From Corynebacterium diphtheriae (GTDB lineage Bacteria > Actinomycetota > Actinomycetes > Mycobacteriales > Mycobacteriaceae), in NCBI RefSeq assembly GCF_001457455.1, contig NZ_LN831026.1, forward strand, positions 868,001-932,000: 64,000 bases of DNA, given 5' to 3'. Position 1 is the stretch's first letter; every line of letters starts with the position of its first letter. Under the pieces are notes generated by a model. That model did not search any database. It was given only the letters and a program-made list of their open reading frames with translations, and was not told the origin of the DNA. The position numbers and the translations under genes were made by a program. Shown here piece by piece: positions 17,958 through 26,736 of this stretch.

Positions 17958-18401
17958 GTGTTTTCCTCCATTGGCTGGCCAGAAATCTTCACGGTTCTCA
18001 TTCTCGGATTGATCATCATTGGTCCTGAGCGACTCCCGAAAGTTATCGAGGACGTTCGCGCTGCGATTTATGCGGCAAAAAAGGCCATTAACAATGCCAA
18101 AGAAGAGCTCAATGGCAATTTGGGTACGGAGTTTGATGAGTTCCGTGAACCGATTAACAAGATCGCGTCTATTCAACGCATGGGGCCCAAAGCGGTGCTC
18201 ACTAAAGCTTTGTTTGATGAGGACGAAAACTTCATGGACAACTTTGATCCGAAAAAGATCATGGCCAGTGGCACTGAAGGCGAGGCATACCGCGAGCGTG
18301 GCATAAATCCGCAGCCCGCTGGTGATTCAGCCTCTCCTCAAACTCCAAGCAACAAAGAATCCCAGCCAAAGGCGGGCTTCAGCTGGGATGACATCACTTA
18401 G
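17958..18401 (+). CDS. tatB: Sec-independent translocase subunit TatB
   Basis: A 147-residue Tat component. It has one N-terminal membrane helix (FSSIGWPEIFTVLILGLIIIG) with the conserved glutamate in WPEI, the GPERLPKVIEDV hinge and a long amphipathic helix, followed by a polar, disordered tail. TatB takes part with TatC in binding twin-arginine signal peptides of folded exported proteins. It starts at GTG 17958 with AGGAGG just upstream. The sigE-cseE-tatB order is conserved in corynebacteria and mycobacteria. It converges on mrp with only 2 bp between stops. Confidence 0.92.
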   Translation: MFSSIGWPEIFTVLILGLIIIGPERLPKVIEDVRAAIYAAKKAINNAKEELNGNLGTEFDEFREPINKIASIQRMGPKAVLTKALFDEDENFMDNFDPKKIMASGTEGEAYRERGINPQPAGDSASPQTPSNKESQPKAGFSWDDIT

Positions 18402-18403
18402 TT

Positions 18404-19537
18404 TTAGTGGCTAGTAACTCCTAGCCCGAGTGGTTTTCCAGCTAAGGAATCACGGCGGACGACGAGCTTGTCTGCAATCTTATGGATTGCAGCGCCAGTT
18501 GGCGACTGGGGATCGCTGACTGCGATAGGAGTGCCTGCGTCGCCGCCTTCTCGCAAGCGTGGGTCGAGCGGCACGCTGCCTAGGAGGGGGACGGGGGTAC
18601 CCGTGAGGGTCTTGAGCCGATCTGCCATCGCCTGTCCGCCGCCGCTGCCGAACACATCCATGGTGCTGCCGTCTGGGAGGACCATGGATCCCATGTTTTC
18701 GATCACGCCGGCGATTTTTTGGTTGGTTTGGATGCTGATGGAACCGGCACGTTCGGCTACTTCGGCTGCTGCAGATTGTGGTGTGGTGACCACGAGGAGT
18801 TCTGCGTTGGGGACGAGTTGTGCCACGGAGATGGCGATGTCGCCTGTTCCTGGTGGGAGGTCTAGGAGGAGGATGTCGAGGTCGCCCCAGAATACGTCGG
18901 CTAGGAATTGTTGGATGGCTCGGTGGAGCATGGGGCCGCGCCATACGACGGGTGCGTTTCCTTCGACGAAGTGTGCGATGGAGATGAGTTTTACGCCGTG
19001 GGCTTGTGGTGGCATGATCATGTCGTCGACGGCGTGGGGGCGGTCGGTGGAGCCGAGCATGCCTGGTACGGAGTGGCCGTAGATGTCGGCGTCGAGGACG
19101 CCTACTTTGAGTCCGTGTGCGGCGAGGGCGGTGGCGAGGTTGACGGTCATGGAGGACTTGCCGACGCCGCCTTTGCCGGATGCTACTGCGAATACTCGTG
19201 TTGTGGATTCGGGTTGTGCGAAGGGAATGACGGGTTCGTCGACGCTGCCGCGTAGCGACATTCGTAGTTCACGACGTTGTTCGTCACTCATGACGTCGGT
19301 GCCGACGTTGACTGTGCCGACGCCGTCGATGTCTTCAATTGCTGCCTTGGTGTTGGTGACCAAGGTGTTTTTCATGGGGCAGGCAGCGATGGTGAGATAG
19401 ATGTCTACGTCGACGTTATTGCCGTCGATGTTGATGGATTTCACCATGCCGATTTCGGTGATCGGCTTGCCGATTTCGGGGTCTTCGACGCGGGCGAGGG
19501 CTGCGCGCACGTCAGATTCAGTCAGTGTATGTGTCAT
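18404..19537 (-). CDS. mrp: Mrp/ApbC iron-sulfur carrier ATPase
   Basis: A 377-residue Mrp/NBP35-family protein that carries and transfers Fe-S clusters. The N-terminal MIP18 (DUF59) domain covers about residues 1-90 (VRAALARVEDPEIGKPITEIGMV). The ATPase has the deviant Walker A GKGGVGKSSMTVNLA near residue 120, the DADIYGHS switch, and LLLDLPPGTGD as the Walker B-like segment. It ends convergent with tatB and begins 12 bp after the stop of the DUF1003 gene, so it is likely the distal gene of that minus-strand run. The C-terminal CxxC pair that bridges a cluster in many Mrp proteins is not evident. Confidence 0.9.
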   Translation of the reverse strand: MTHTLTESDVRAALARVEDPEIGKPITEIGMVKSINIDGNNVDVDIYLTIAACPMKNTLVTNTKAAIEDIDGVGTVNVGTDVMSDEQRRELRMSLRGSVDEPVIPFAQPESTTRVFAVASGKGGVGKSSMTVNLATALAAHGLKVGVLDADIYGHSVPGMLGSTDRPHAVDDMIMPPQAHGVKLISIAHFVEGNAPVVWRGPMLHRAIQQFLADVFWGDLDILLLDLPPGTGDIAISVAQLVPNAELLVVTTPQSAAAEVAERAGSISIQTNQKIAGVIENMGSMVLPDGSTMDVFGSGGGQAMADRLKTLTGTPVPLLGSVPLDPRLREGGDAGTPIAVSDPQSPTGAAIHKIADKLVVRRDSLAGKPLGLGVTSH

Positions 19538-19549
19538 CGATGTGTTAGG

Positions 19550-20146
19550 TTACTCGTTTTTATCGTGCTCGCGAAGGTCACCTTGGGTGGGGTCGGAGAT
19601 CTCTTCGTGGCCGGATTCGTTAATTTGGTGGATTAGTGCGACACGCGATGCGGCTTCGTCGTCTAGTTTGGCTTCGATGCGGTCGAGCATGTTCTGTAGG
19701 TCTTCGAGCTCGTGGCGCAGGTAGTCACGAGAAACCATGTCACCCACGGCAAGGCGCAGGCCGGCGAGCTCACGGGTAATAAATTCCGTGTCTGCTTTGG
19801 TTTCAAAGGCGCGACGACGATCTTCGTTTAAGGAGACTCGGTCGCGGTCCTCTTGACGGTTTTGCGCTAGGAGGATGAGAGGCGCTGCGTAGGCTGCCTG
19901 CGTAGAAAACGCAAGGTTGAGCAGGATGAAGGGATAGGGGTCCCATTGCCAAACGAAAACCCCGCAGTTGAGTGCAACCCACAGCACCACGAAGACGGTT
20001 TGCCACATGAGGTAGGTGCCGGTGCCGAAGAATCGTGCGATTTTTTCGGCGTAGGCGCCGATGGTGTCGTCGTCAAGTTTGAGAAAGCTGCGGCGTTGTT
20101 TGAGAAATGGGGTGTCGAGCTCGGAACGGTTGTTGTATTCCGCCAT
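19550..20146 (-). CDS. DUF1003 membrane protein
   Basis: A 198-residue protein. Two membrane helices about residues 45-95 contain the DUF1003 signature WDPYPFILLNLAFSTQAAYAAPLILLAQNRQEDRDR. The C-terminal part is a soluble helical, charged region with coiled-coil character (LEDLQNMLDRIEAKLDDE). The function is unknown. It is flanked by the MgtE-N/CBS protein (3-bp gap) and mrp (12-bp gap) on the same strand; the DUF1003-MgtE-N pairing is also seen in mycobacteria, hinting at a link to divalent-cation or membrane-stress responses. Confidence 0.83.
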   Translation of the reverse strand: MAEYNNRSELDTPFLKQRRSFLKLDDDTIGAYAEKIARFFGTGTYLMWQTVFVVLWVALNCGVFVWQWDPYPFILLNLAFSTQAAYAAPLILLAQNRQEDRDRVSLNEDRRRAFETKADTEFITRELAGLRLAVGDMVSRDYLRHELEDLQNMLDRIEAKLDDEAASRVALIHQINESGHEEISDPTQGDLREHDKNE

Positions 20147-20149
20147 GAG

Positions 20150-21439
20150 CTACACCTCCTTTGGTGTTTCGTCGGGGCGAATGCCGGTGTCGCGCCAGTC
20201 GTCGGGGAGCATGTGGTCGAGGAGGTCGTCGACGGCCACCGCGCCTAGGAGGTGGTTGTCGTTGTCCACGACGGGGCCGCATACAAGGTTGTAGGTAGCA
20301 AAGTAGCGTGCGGCTGTTTCTTGGGAGTCACTGGCCCATAACGGTGGCAAGTCGGGGTCGAGGATGCCGGAGACGAGCTCGCTAGGAGGTTCGCGCAGGA
20401 GTTTTTGCAGGTGTACGCATCCTAAGTACTTGCCGGTGGGGGTTGCCGTTGGCGGGCGGACGACGAACACAATGCTGGCCAGTGAGGTGGGCAAGTCAGG
20501 GTTGCGTGCTAGCGCGAGTGCTTCTGCGACGGTTGTTTGTGGGGAGAGGATGAGTGGTTCGGGCGTCATGAGTGCACCGACGGTGTCGGGGCTAAAACTC
20601 ATCAGGCGGCGCACGGGGGCGGACTCTTCTGGGTCCATGAGCTCTAGGAGGACGTCGGCTTTGTCGTCATCGAGTTCGCCAAGGAGGTCTGCGGCATCGT
20701 CGGGGTCCATTTCTTCGAGGACGTCGGCGGCACGTTCGATGTCGAGGGTTTCGATGAGTTCTGCTTGGCGGTCTTCGGACATTTCTTGCAGGACGTCGGC
20801 GAGGCGGTCGTCGTCAAGCTCTTTGGCTACGTTGGCGCGTTGGGCGTCGGGTAGCTCGTAGAGGACGGTGGCGATGTCGGCGGGGCGCATGTCTTCGAAT
20901 TCTGCGATGAGTTCGGCGGCTGCGTCGGTGATTCCTACACCACCTGCGGAGATGCCGTGGACGTGCGACCATGGGCAGGTGAACAGTTCGGGGCGGCGTC
21001 CGAATTTGGGGCGTTCGCCTATGACCGCAACACGTGAGATTGCCCAGTCGCGGGTGCGGGTGCGTTCTAGCTCGATGTCTGCGACTTCGACGGGGCGCCC
21101 GTGGAGGTGATCGAGTTCGGGGTCGTCGATGTGGACTTTGGAGCCGACGATATCGGCGATGATCGCCACCTCGCCGTTTCTCGGTTTGTATGCGCGTAAC
21201 GACACTGATCCAGAAACCAGCGTAATTTCCTGAGGCTCGATAGCAGCAACGCGAAGCATGGGAAGGAAGATCTTCCGATTGTTCATCATCTCGACAACCA
21301 AACCCAAAACGCGCGAGGGTTGGCCGTTGGGGCGAACATTGACAATTACGTCGCGTACACGGCCTATGGCATCAGTATCGGGCCCGCGGACAATCATGCC
21401 GGCGAGACGTCCTGCATACACACGTGTCACTTGACTCAT
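20150..21439 (-). CDS. MgtE N-domain / CBS-pair protein without membrane domain
   Basis: A 429-residue cytosolic protein. Residues 1-80 look like a PRC-barrel (RLAGMIVRGPDTDAIGRVRDVIV). About residues 190-320 are the superhelical MgtE N-terminal domain, with repeated acidic motifs such as LDDDRLADVLQEMSEDRQ and EMDPDDAADLLGELDDDK. This is followed by a CBS pair (SFSPDTVGALMTPEPLIL onwards). In true MgtE these parts sense Mg2+ and gate a C-terminal channel, but no membrane helices follow here. I set the start at ATG 21439 (MSQVTRVYAG). A regulatory partner role with the adjacent DUF1003 membrane protein is an inference. Confidence 0.82.
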   Translation of the reverse strand: MSQVTRVYAGRLAGMIVRGPDTDAIGRVRDVIVNVRPNGQPSRVLGLVVEMMNNRKIFLPMLRVAAIEPQEITLVSGSVSLRAYKPRNGEVAIIADIVGSKVHIDDPELDHLHGRPVEVADIELERTRTRDWAISRVAVIGERPKFGRRPELFTCPWSHVHGISAGGVGITDAAAELIAEFEDMRPADIATVLYELPDAQRANVAKELDDDRLADVLQEMSEDRQAELIETLDIERAADVLEEMDPDDAADLLGELDDDKADVLLELMDPEESAPVRRLMSFSPDTVGALMTPEPLILSPQTTVAEALALARNPDLPTSLASIVFVVRPPTATPTGKYLGCVHLQKLLREPPSELVSGILDPDLPPLWASDSQETAARYFATYNLVCGPVVDNDNHLLGAVAVDDLLDHMLPDDWRDTGIRPDETPKEV

Positions 21440-21564
21440 AACGGCCAGTCTACGTGCTTCAAGGCGATGAACCACATCGGAACTATCTTTGTGACTCAGT
21501 CGTTGACTAGGAGGAGAACATCACCGAACGAATATGTTGTGCGTACCGCACGAGGAGAATACTG

Positions 21565-22074
21565 ATGACCCTCAACTTCAATGCTCGTCCTAGCGACAAC
21601 ACCCCAGCCCAGCTGCGTGATCGTGCTAAGCCTGAAGGCTGGCCGGTTGGTTCATTTGAGTCCTATGCGCAGGCTCAGGCGGCCGTGGATATGTTGGCGG
21701 ACAACAACTTTCCGGTGGATAAGCTCACCATCGTGGGTGTAGATCTCATGGAAGTAGAGCGAGTAGTGGGCAAACTCACATGGGGGAGGGTACTCATTGG
21801 CGGAGCTGCTTCCGGCGCTTGGATGGGCCTTTTTGTCGCCGTTGTGATGGGCATGGTGTCAGGAACTTGGGGAGCAGCACTTATGATGGGTATCCCGCTT
21901 GGCGTCGTGTTTGGTATGGGGCTTGCCGCCGTGCAATACGCTTCCACGAACGGGAAACGTGACTTCGCTTCTAGTACGCATATCGTCGCAGGGCGTTACG
22001 ACGTCCTCTGTCATCCGAGTGCTGCACGAGAAGCACGGGATGCCATTGCTAACTACATGCGCTCTGCGCGATAA
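21565..22074 (+). CDS. GSP17M-like (YflT domain) membrane protein
   Basis: A 169-residue protein. An N-terminal alpha/beta domain (VGSFESYAQAQAAVDMLADNNFPVDKLTIVG, residues about 25-55) matches the general stress protein 17M/YflT family. Two glycine/methionine-rich membrane helices follow (GAASGAWMGLFVAVVMGMV and AALMMGIPLGVVFGMGLAAV). The function is unknown; Bacillus relatives respond to general stress. It begins with a good ribosome-binding site (GAGGAGAATACTG region), divergent from the MgtE-N gene, and is followed 11 bp later by the lipoprotein-like gene. Confidence 0.78.
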   Translation: MTLNFNARPSDNTPAQLRDRAKPEGWPVGSFESYAQAQAAVDMLADNNFPVDKLTIVGVDLMEVERVVGKLTWGRVLIGGAASGAWMGLFVAVVMGMVSGTWGAALMMGIPLGVVFGMGLAAVQYASTNGKRDFASSTHIVAGRYDVLCHPSAAREARDAIANYMRSAR

Positions 22075-22124
22075 GCTAGACGCAGATGAACGTTGCTAAA
22101 CGCGGAAAGGGGCCGGTTGGCGCT

Positions 22125-22805
22125 ATGAAACGAGGTCATGTGACCCAAACCCTCCTCCTAGGCACTGTTGCTGCAGTGGGACTAGGAGGGGCTGCGTGCG
22201 CTGAGTTTGAGCCGGAAACCCCAAAGAATTTTGATCAGACCAAGGTTGTTTCCATTGTTATTGATCCTGACGACTGGACTCAGGCAGTTCTTGGTGAGGC
22301 ATACAAGCAGGCGTTAACTAAAGATGCGGGGCGTCTAGCGGTTGTGCATGTTCGTGTTGGGGAAAAAGACAGCGCGGATTCGGCGAGCATGTTGTCTACT
22401 GGGCGTGCGGATTTGTATATCAGTTGTACTGGCCGAGAGCTTAAAGCTCATGATGCGAAGGCTGCGGCAGAGCTAAGTAAGGAATACACGACCGATGAGG
22501 ACCGCTTTGGTTCCAACCGAGGGCAGTGGCGTGATCGTACTTATAAGGAGCTGATGGCTCGCTTAGGCAACCGTGTTGATGCGACGGATCCTTCCAATGC
22601 GATGGCGTGCAAGCAGGACCAAGAGTTTCTTCCGCAAAATATTGTTCCGTTGTATCGCATGCCGGTGTTTAATCGTAGTGAGTTAGCAACGTTGAATCAT
22701 GTGACTGCACGGTTGGCGCAGATTGATTTTGATGAGCTAGTTAGTTATGCGCAGTCGCATGGCAGTGCGGCAACGGCTGTCAATGACAAACTATTTGATG
22801 AGTAG
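22125..22805 (+). CDS. Putative exported lipoprotein, conserved hypothetical
   Basis: A 226-residue protein with a signal peptide (MKRGHVTQTLLLGTVAAVGLGG) ending in a weak lipobox, GAAC, so the mature chain may be lipidated at that cysteine. The body (VVSIVIDPDDWTQAVLGEAYKQAL) resembles the start of periplasmic glycine-betaine-type binding proteins and lists acidic and polar residues without a clear ligand motif. Two further cysteines (ISCTG, AMACKQD) could form a disulfide. An upstream in-frame ATG at 22086 would give a longer, unlikely signal sequence. I chose 22125, which has AAAGGGG upstream. The specific function is unknown. Confidence 0.7.
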   Translation: MKRGHVTQTLLLGTVAAVGLGGAACAEFEPETPKNFDQTKVVSIVIDPDDWTQAVLGEAYKQALTKDAGRLAVVHVRVGEKDSADSASMLSTGRADLYISCTGRELKAHDAKAAAELSKEYTTDEDRFGSNRGQWRDRTYKELMARLGNRVDATDPSNAMACKQDQEFLPQNIVPLYRMPVFNRSELATLNHVTARLAQIDFDELVSYAQSHGSAATAVNDKLFDE

Positions 22806-22821
22806 AAAGCACATCAAACAA

Positions 22822-22854
22822 AAAGGGCGGCCCCTCTAGGAGGGGCCGCCCTTT
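22822..22854. terminator. Bidirectional terminator with octamer at apex
   Basis: Two 15-nt arms (AAAGGGCGGCCCCTC and its exact complement) enclose a 3-nt TAG loop. The flanks are A-rich on the left and TTTC on the right. It separates the lipoprotein-like gene and odhA, which converge. A CTAGGAGG octamer (22836-22843) forms the loop and adjacent stem. Confidence 0.88.
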
Positions 22855-22860
22855 CAATTC

Positions 22861-25800
22861 TTAGTCAGCGAATGCTTCGTCGAGCAAGTGCTGCTGTTCC
22901 ACTGCGTGGACCTTGGATAGGCCGGTGGCGGTGGAGGCCTGTGCGCGACGGGAGACGCGCTTCATTGGCAGCATGCCTGGGATGAGCTCTGGTAGGTGCT
23001 CGTGCAGGAATGGCCATGGGCCTTGGTTTGCTGGTTCGTCTTGGCAGAAGCGGATTTCTTCGGCGTTCGGGTAGAAGTCGAAGGCTTCTTTGAGACGGTT
23101 GAATGGGATTGGGTGGAGCATTTCGATGCGGACGATGGCTACGTCGTCACGCTTGTCTTTTTGTGCTCGCTTAGCAAGGTCGTAGTAGAGCTTGCCGGAA
23201 ACCAGCATGATCTTCTTGACCTTGTTCTTGTCCAATTCGCCGTTAACGAAGCGTGGGTCGTTGATGACGGACTGGAACTTCTTCACCTGGGTGAAGTCTT
23301 CTACGCTTGAGGTTGCAGCCTTCATACGCAGCATGGACTTTGGCGTGAATACGACGAGTGGTCGCTTCAGTCCGCCGAGTACGTGGCGGCGTAGAAGGTG
23401 GAAGTAGTTGGCTGGGGTGGTGGGCTGTGCCACGGTCATGGTGCCTTCGGCGCAGAGCTGCAGGTAGCGCTCAATACGTGCAGAGGAGTGGTCAGGGCCC
23501 TGTCCTTCATAGCCGTGTGGCAGAAGAAGTATCACGGAGGACGTCTGGCCCCACTTGGCCTCACCGGAGGAGATGTATTCGTCGATGATGGTCTGGGCGC
23601 CGTTGGCAAAGTCACCGAATTGTGCTTCCCATGCGACGACGGCATCTTCGTTACCTACGGAGTATCCGTATTCGAAGCCCATGCCAGCGTATTCGGTCAG
23701 GGCGGAGTTGTACACGAGGAACTTACCGCCGTTGCCCTTGCGCTCAGCAAGGTCGTTGAGGCCGTTGAACTCTTCACCGGTGCGTGGATCGTAGACCACT
23801 GCGTGGCGCTGGGTGAAGGTGCCGCGTCGGGAATCTTCACCTGCGAGGCGAACGAACTTGCCGCCTGCTGCGAGGGAGCCGAAGGCGATGAGCTCGCCCC
23901 AACCCCAGTCAATGCCACCGTTTTGAGCTGCCTCGAGGCGCTTCTTTGCTACTGGTGCTACGCGCTGGTGGAACTCGAAGTTTTCTGGTGCTGTGGCGTA
24001 GGCCTGACCGATTTCTACGAGTTCTTCACGGGTGATGTTGGTTTCAAGGCCGTGTGGAACTTCTTGGGAGGAAGTGATGCCAGCTTGTGCCTCGAATGGC
24101 TTCTTTTCGGTTTCCTTGACGTCGTTGAAGATGGATTCCATCTGGTCGTGGAAATCGCGCTGTACCTTTTCGGCGTCCTCGGTGGTCAGCTCGCCACGGC
24201 CTAGGAGGTCTTCCTTGTACTGTTCGCGCACGGTGTTGCGGGCGTCGATCAGCTTGTACATCTCTGGCTGCGTCATCGATGGGTCATCGGCTTCGTTGTG
24301 GCCGCGACGACGGTAGGAGATCATGTCGATGAAGACGTCTTTGCCGAATTGGCGACGGTACTCGGTAGCGAGGCGTCCAACCCATACCACTGCTTCTGGA
24401 TCGTCACCGTTGACGTGGAAGACAGGGCAGCCGTAGGCCTTGGCAAGGTCGGTGGCGTAGTGGCTAGAGCGGCCGGAGTCTGGGGTGGTGGTGAAGCCGA
24501 TCTGGTTGTTCACGATGATGTGAATGGTGCCGCCGACGGTGTAGCCACGCAGCTGGGCGAGGTTCAAGGTTTCTTGAACGATGCCAAGTCCTGCGAATGC
24601 AGCGTCGCCGTGCAACATCATAGGAACAACGGAGTAGCCGTCAGTGGAGTCACCCTTGTTGAGGAGGTCTTGCTTTGCGCGGGCAATACCTTCCATAACG
24701 GGGTCGACTGCTTCGAGGTGAGATGGGTTAGCGGCAAGCGAAACCTTGATTTCGTTGTCGCCGAACATCTGGATGTGAGTGCCCTCAGCACCGAGGTGGT
24801 ACTTCACGTCGCCAGATCCACCGGCAGCCTTTGGCTCGATGTGGCCTTCGAATTCGGTGAATACGGTTGCAAGTGGCTTGCCCACGATGTTGACCAGCAC
24901 ATTGAGGCGGCCGCGGTGTGGCATACCGATAACAACTTCGTCGAGGCCTTGGCCTGCGGCGGTGTCGATGGCAGAGTCCATCAGCGGGATCAGTGCCTCG
25001 GCGCCTTCTAGGGAGAAACGTTTTTGGCCAACGTACTTGGTTTGGAGGAAGTCCTCGAAAGCCTGTGCCGCGTTGAGTTTCTGCAGGATGTACTTCTGCT
25101 CAGCGTAGGAAGGCTTCGGCATGCCCGCTTCGATGCGATCTTGCAACCAGAGGCGTTCATCGCGGTCGAGAATGTGGGTGTATTCCGAGCCCACTTTGAG
25201 GGTGTAGGCGGCGCGGAGGCGACCGAGCACCTCGCGCAGTGTCATGGTTTCCTTGCCGCCGAAGCCACCAACGTTGAAAGATCGATCAAGGTCCCACAGG
25301 GTAAGACCGTGCGTGGCGATGTCTAGATCGCGGTGGTCTGGGACTGGCATGCCTGGCTGGTGCCAGCGCAATGGGTTTGTGTCTGCAATGAGGTGTCCAC
25401 GGGAGCGGTATGCCTCGATGAGCTGCATCACGCGGGTGTTCTTATCGATTCCCGTGTTAGGAAGATCAGAAGCCCAGCGCATCGGTGCGTAAGGGATACC
25501 GATGGATTCGAAGATCTCATCCCAGAAGGCATCATCGATAAAAAGCTGGCTCATGGTGCGCAGGAATTCACCGGATTCCGCGCCCTGAATGATGCGGTGA
25601 TCGTACGTAGAGGTGATGGTGACCAAGCGGCCAACACCTAGCTCTGCGAGGCGGTCTGCGGATGCACCTGCGAATTCAGCTGGGTAATCCATGGAACCAA
25701 CGCCGATGATGGCGCCTTGGCCCTTGGTAAGACGAGGTACGGAGTGACGGGTACCAATGCCACCTGGGTTGGTCAAAGAGATGGTCACACCGGAGTAATC

Positions 25801-26574
25801 ATCCATCGTGAGCTTGCCCACACGGGAGCGTGCCACGATGTCCTCGTACTTAGCGACGAACTCGGCGAAGGAAAGCGTTTCGGCTTCCTTAATGGCAGCA
25901 ACGACCAGTGCGCGGGCACCGGACTTTTGCTGGACGTCGATAGCCAAACCCATGTTGATGTGCTCTGGGGTGTTGAGAGTTGGCTTGCCGTCAACAACTT
26001 CGTAGTAGTTGTTCATATCGGGGTGGGCCATGGTTGCTTTGACCACTGCGTAGCCGATGATGTGGGTAAAGGAGACTTTGCCACCGGTGGTGCGCTTGAG
26101 GTGCTCGTTGATAATGGAGCGGTTCTCCCACATCAGCTTTACTGGCATATCGCGAACGGTGGTCGCGGTAGGAACCTCGAGCGACTCGTCCATGTTCTTA
26201 GCAATTGCCTTGTAAATGCCCTTGATTGCGGAGGAACCAGCTGTGGGCAGCTCGCCTGTGCGCTCGAGTGGGGAAGGCCGCTGTTTCTTGGCAGGCTTCT
26301 TGTTCTCTGGCTTTGGTGCAGCCTTAGCTTCGGTGGAAGCTGGGGCAGAAGCCGTAGTTGGTGCTGGCTTCTTGGCCGGTGCTGGTTGCTTCTTTGCGGG
26401 GGCGGCTGGCTGTGAGGAGGTGTTCTTAGCCTCAGTTCCCGGTGTGCTCGGGGCACCCTGCTTCTCGAAAAGGTCGCGCCATTCCTTATCTACGGACTGC
26501 GGATCCTTTTGGAACTGCTGGAACATCTCGTCTACCAGCCAATCGTTCTGGCCGAAAGTACTAGCGCTGCTCAC
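22861..26574 (-). CDS. odhA: 2-Oxoglutarate dehydrogenase, fused E2-E1 (OdhA)
   Basis: A 1237-residue actinobacterial OdhA/Kgd of the TCA cycle. An N-terminal anchor ([20 protein letters not shown]) and an alanine/proline/lysine linker lead to an E2 succinyltransferase catalytic domain (about residues 110-350) without a lipoyl domain. It shows [16 protein letters not shown] in place of the canonical H-x3-D-G, as in other OdhA proteins. The E1 thiamine-diphosphate part follows, with [21 protein letters not shown] and NNQIGFTT. Lipoyl groups must come from a separate E2. OdhI inhibits the enzyme in relatives. I set the start at GTG 26574, matching the C. glutamicum N-terminus; an in-frame ATG at 26592 would add six residues. 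Confidence 0.93.
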   Translation of the reverse strand: MSSASTFGQNDWLVDEMFQQFQKDPQSVDKEWRDLFEKQGAPSTPGTEAKNTSSQPAAPAKKQPAPAKKPAPTTASAPASTEAKAAPKPENKKPAKKQRPSPLERTGELPTAGSSAIKGIYKAIAKNMDESLEVPTATTVRDMPVKLMWENRSIINEHLKRTTGGKVSFTHIIGYAVVKATMAHPDMNNYYEVVDGKPTLNTPEHINMGLAIDVQQKSGARALVVAAIKEAETLSFAEFVAKYEDIVARSRVGKLTMDDYSGVTISLTNPGGIGTRHSVPRLTKGQGAIIGVGSMDYPAEFAGASADRLAELGVGRLVTITSTYDHRIIQGAESGEFLRTMSQLFIDDAFWDEIFESIGIPYAPMRWASDLPNTGIDKNTRVMQLIEAYRSRGHLIADTNPLRWHQPGMPVPDHRDLDIATHGLTLWDLDRSFNVGGFGGKETMTLREVLGRLRAAYTLKVGSEYTHILDRDERLWLQDRIEAGMPKPSYAEQKYILQKLNAAQAFEDFLQTKYVGQKRFSLEGAEALIPLMDSAIDTAAGQGLDEVVIGMPHRGRLNVLVNIVGKPLATVFTEFEGHIEPKAAGGSGDVKYHLGAEGTHIQMFGDNEIKVSLAANPSHLEAVDPVMEGIARAKQDLLNKGDSTDGYSVVPMMLHGDAAFAGLGIVQETLNLAQLRGYTVGGTIHIIVNNQIGFTTTPDSGRSSHYATDLAKAYGCPVFHVNGDDPEAVVWVGRLATEYRRQFGKDVFIDMISYRRRGHNEADDPSMTQPEMYKLIDARNTVREQYKEDLLGRGELTTEDAEKVQRDFHDQMESIFNDVKETEKKPFEAQAGITSSQEVPHGLETNITREELVEIGQAYATAPENFEFHQRVAPVAKKRLEAAQNGGIDWGWGELIAFGSLAAGGKFVRLAGEDSRRGTFTQRHAVVYDPRTGEEFNGLNDLAERKGNGGKFLVYNSALTEYAGMGFEYGYSVGNEDAVVAWEAQFGDFANGAQTIIDEYISSGEAKWGQTSSVILLLPHGYEGQGPDHSSARIERYLQLCAEGTMTVAQPTTPANYFHLLRRHVLGGLKRPLVVFTPKSMLRMKAATSSVEDFTQVKKFQSVINDPRFVNGELDKNKVKKIMLVSGKLYYDLAKRAQKDKRDDVAIVRIEMLHPIPFNRLKEAFDFYPNAEEIRFCQDEPANQGPWPFLHEHLPELIPGMLPMKRVSRRAQASTATGLSKVHAVEQQHLLDEAFAD

Positions 26575-26736
26575 TGCAGGTGCTCGCCTCATTTCTTTGT
26601 GAGATTTCTAACGTCTATTCACACTGTAATAGCTTCACTACAGGCTATCGGTTTTCTTCCTCCAACTGTGAACTGCTGAGAAAGAAAATCGCCTCCCCAT
26701 ACGTGCACAGTGGGATTTCACCTATTGTACGCGCCT

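Noticed and set aside
22861..26574. Loss of the H-x3-D-G motif in the E2 part of OdhA as a mutation
   Set aside because: The same H-R-I/V-I-Q-G form is the normal state of actinobacterial OdhA.
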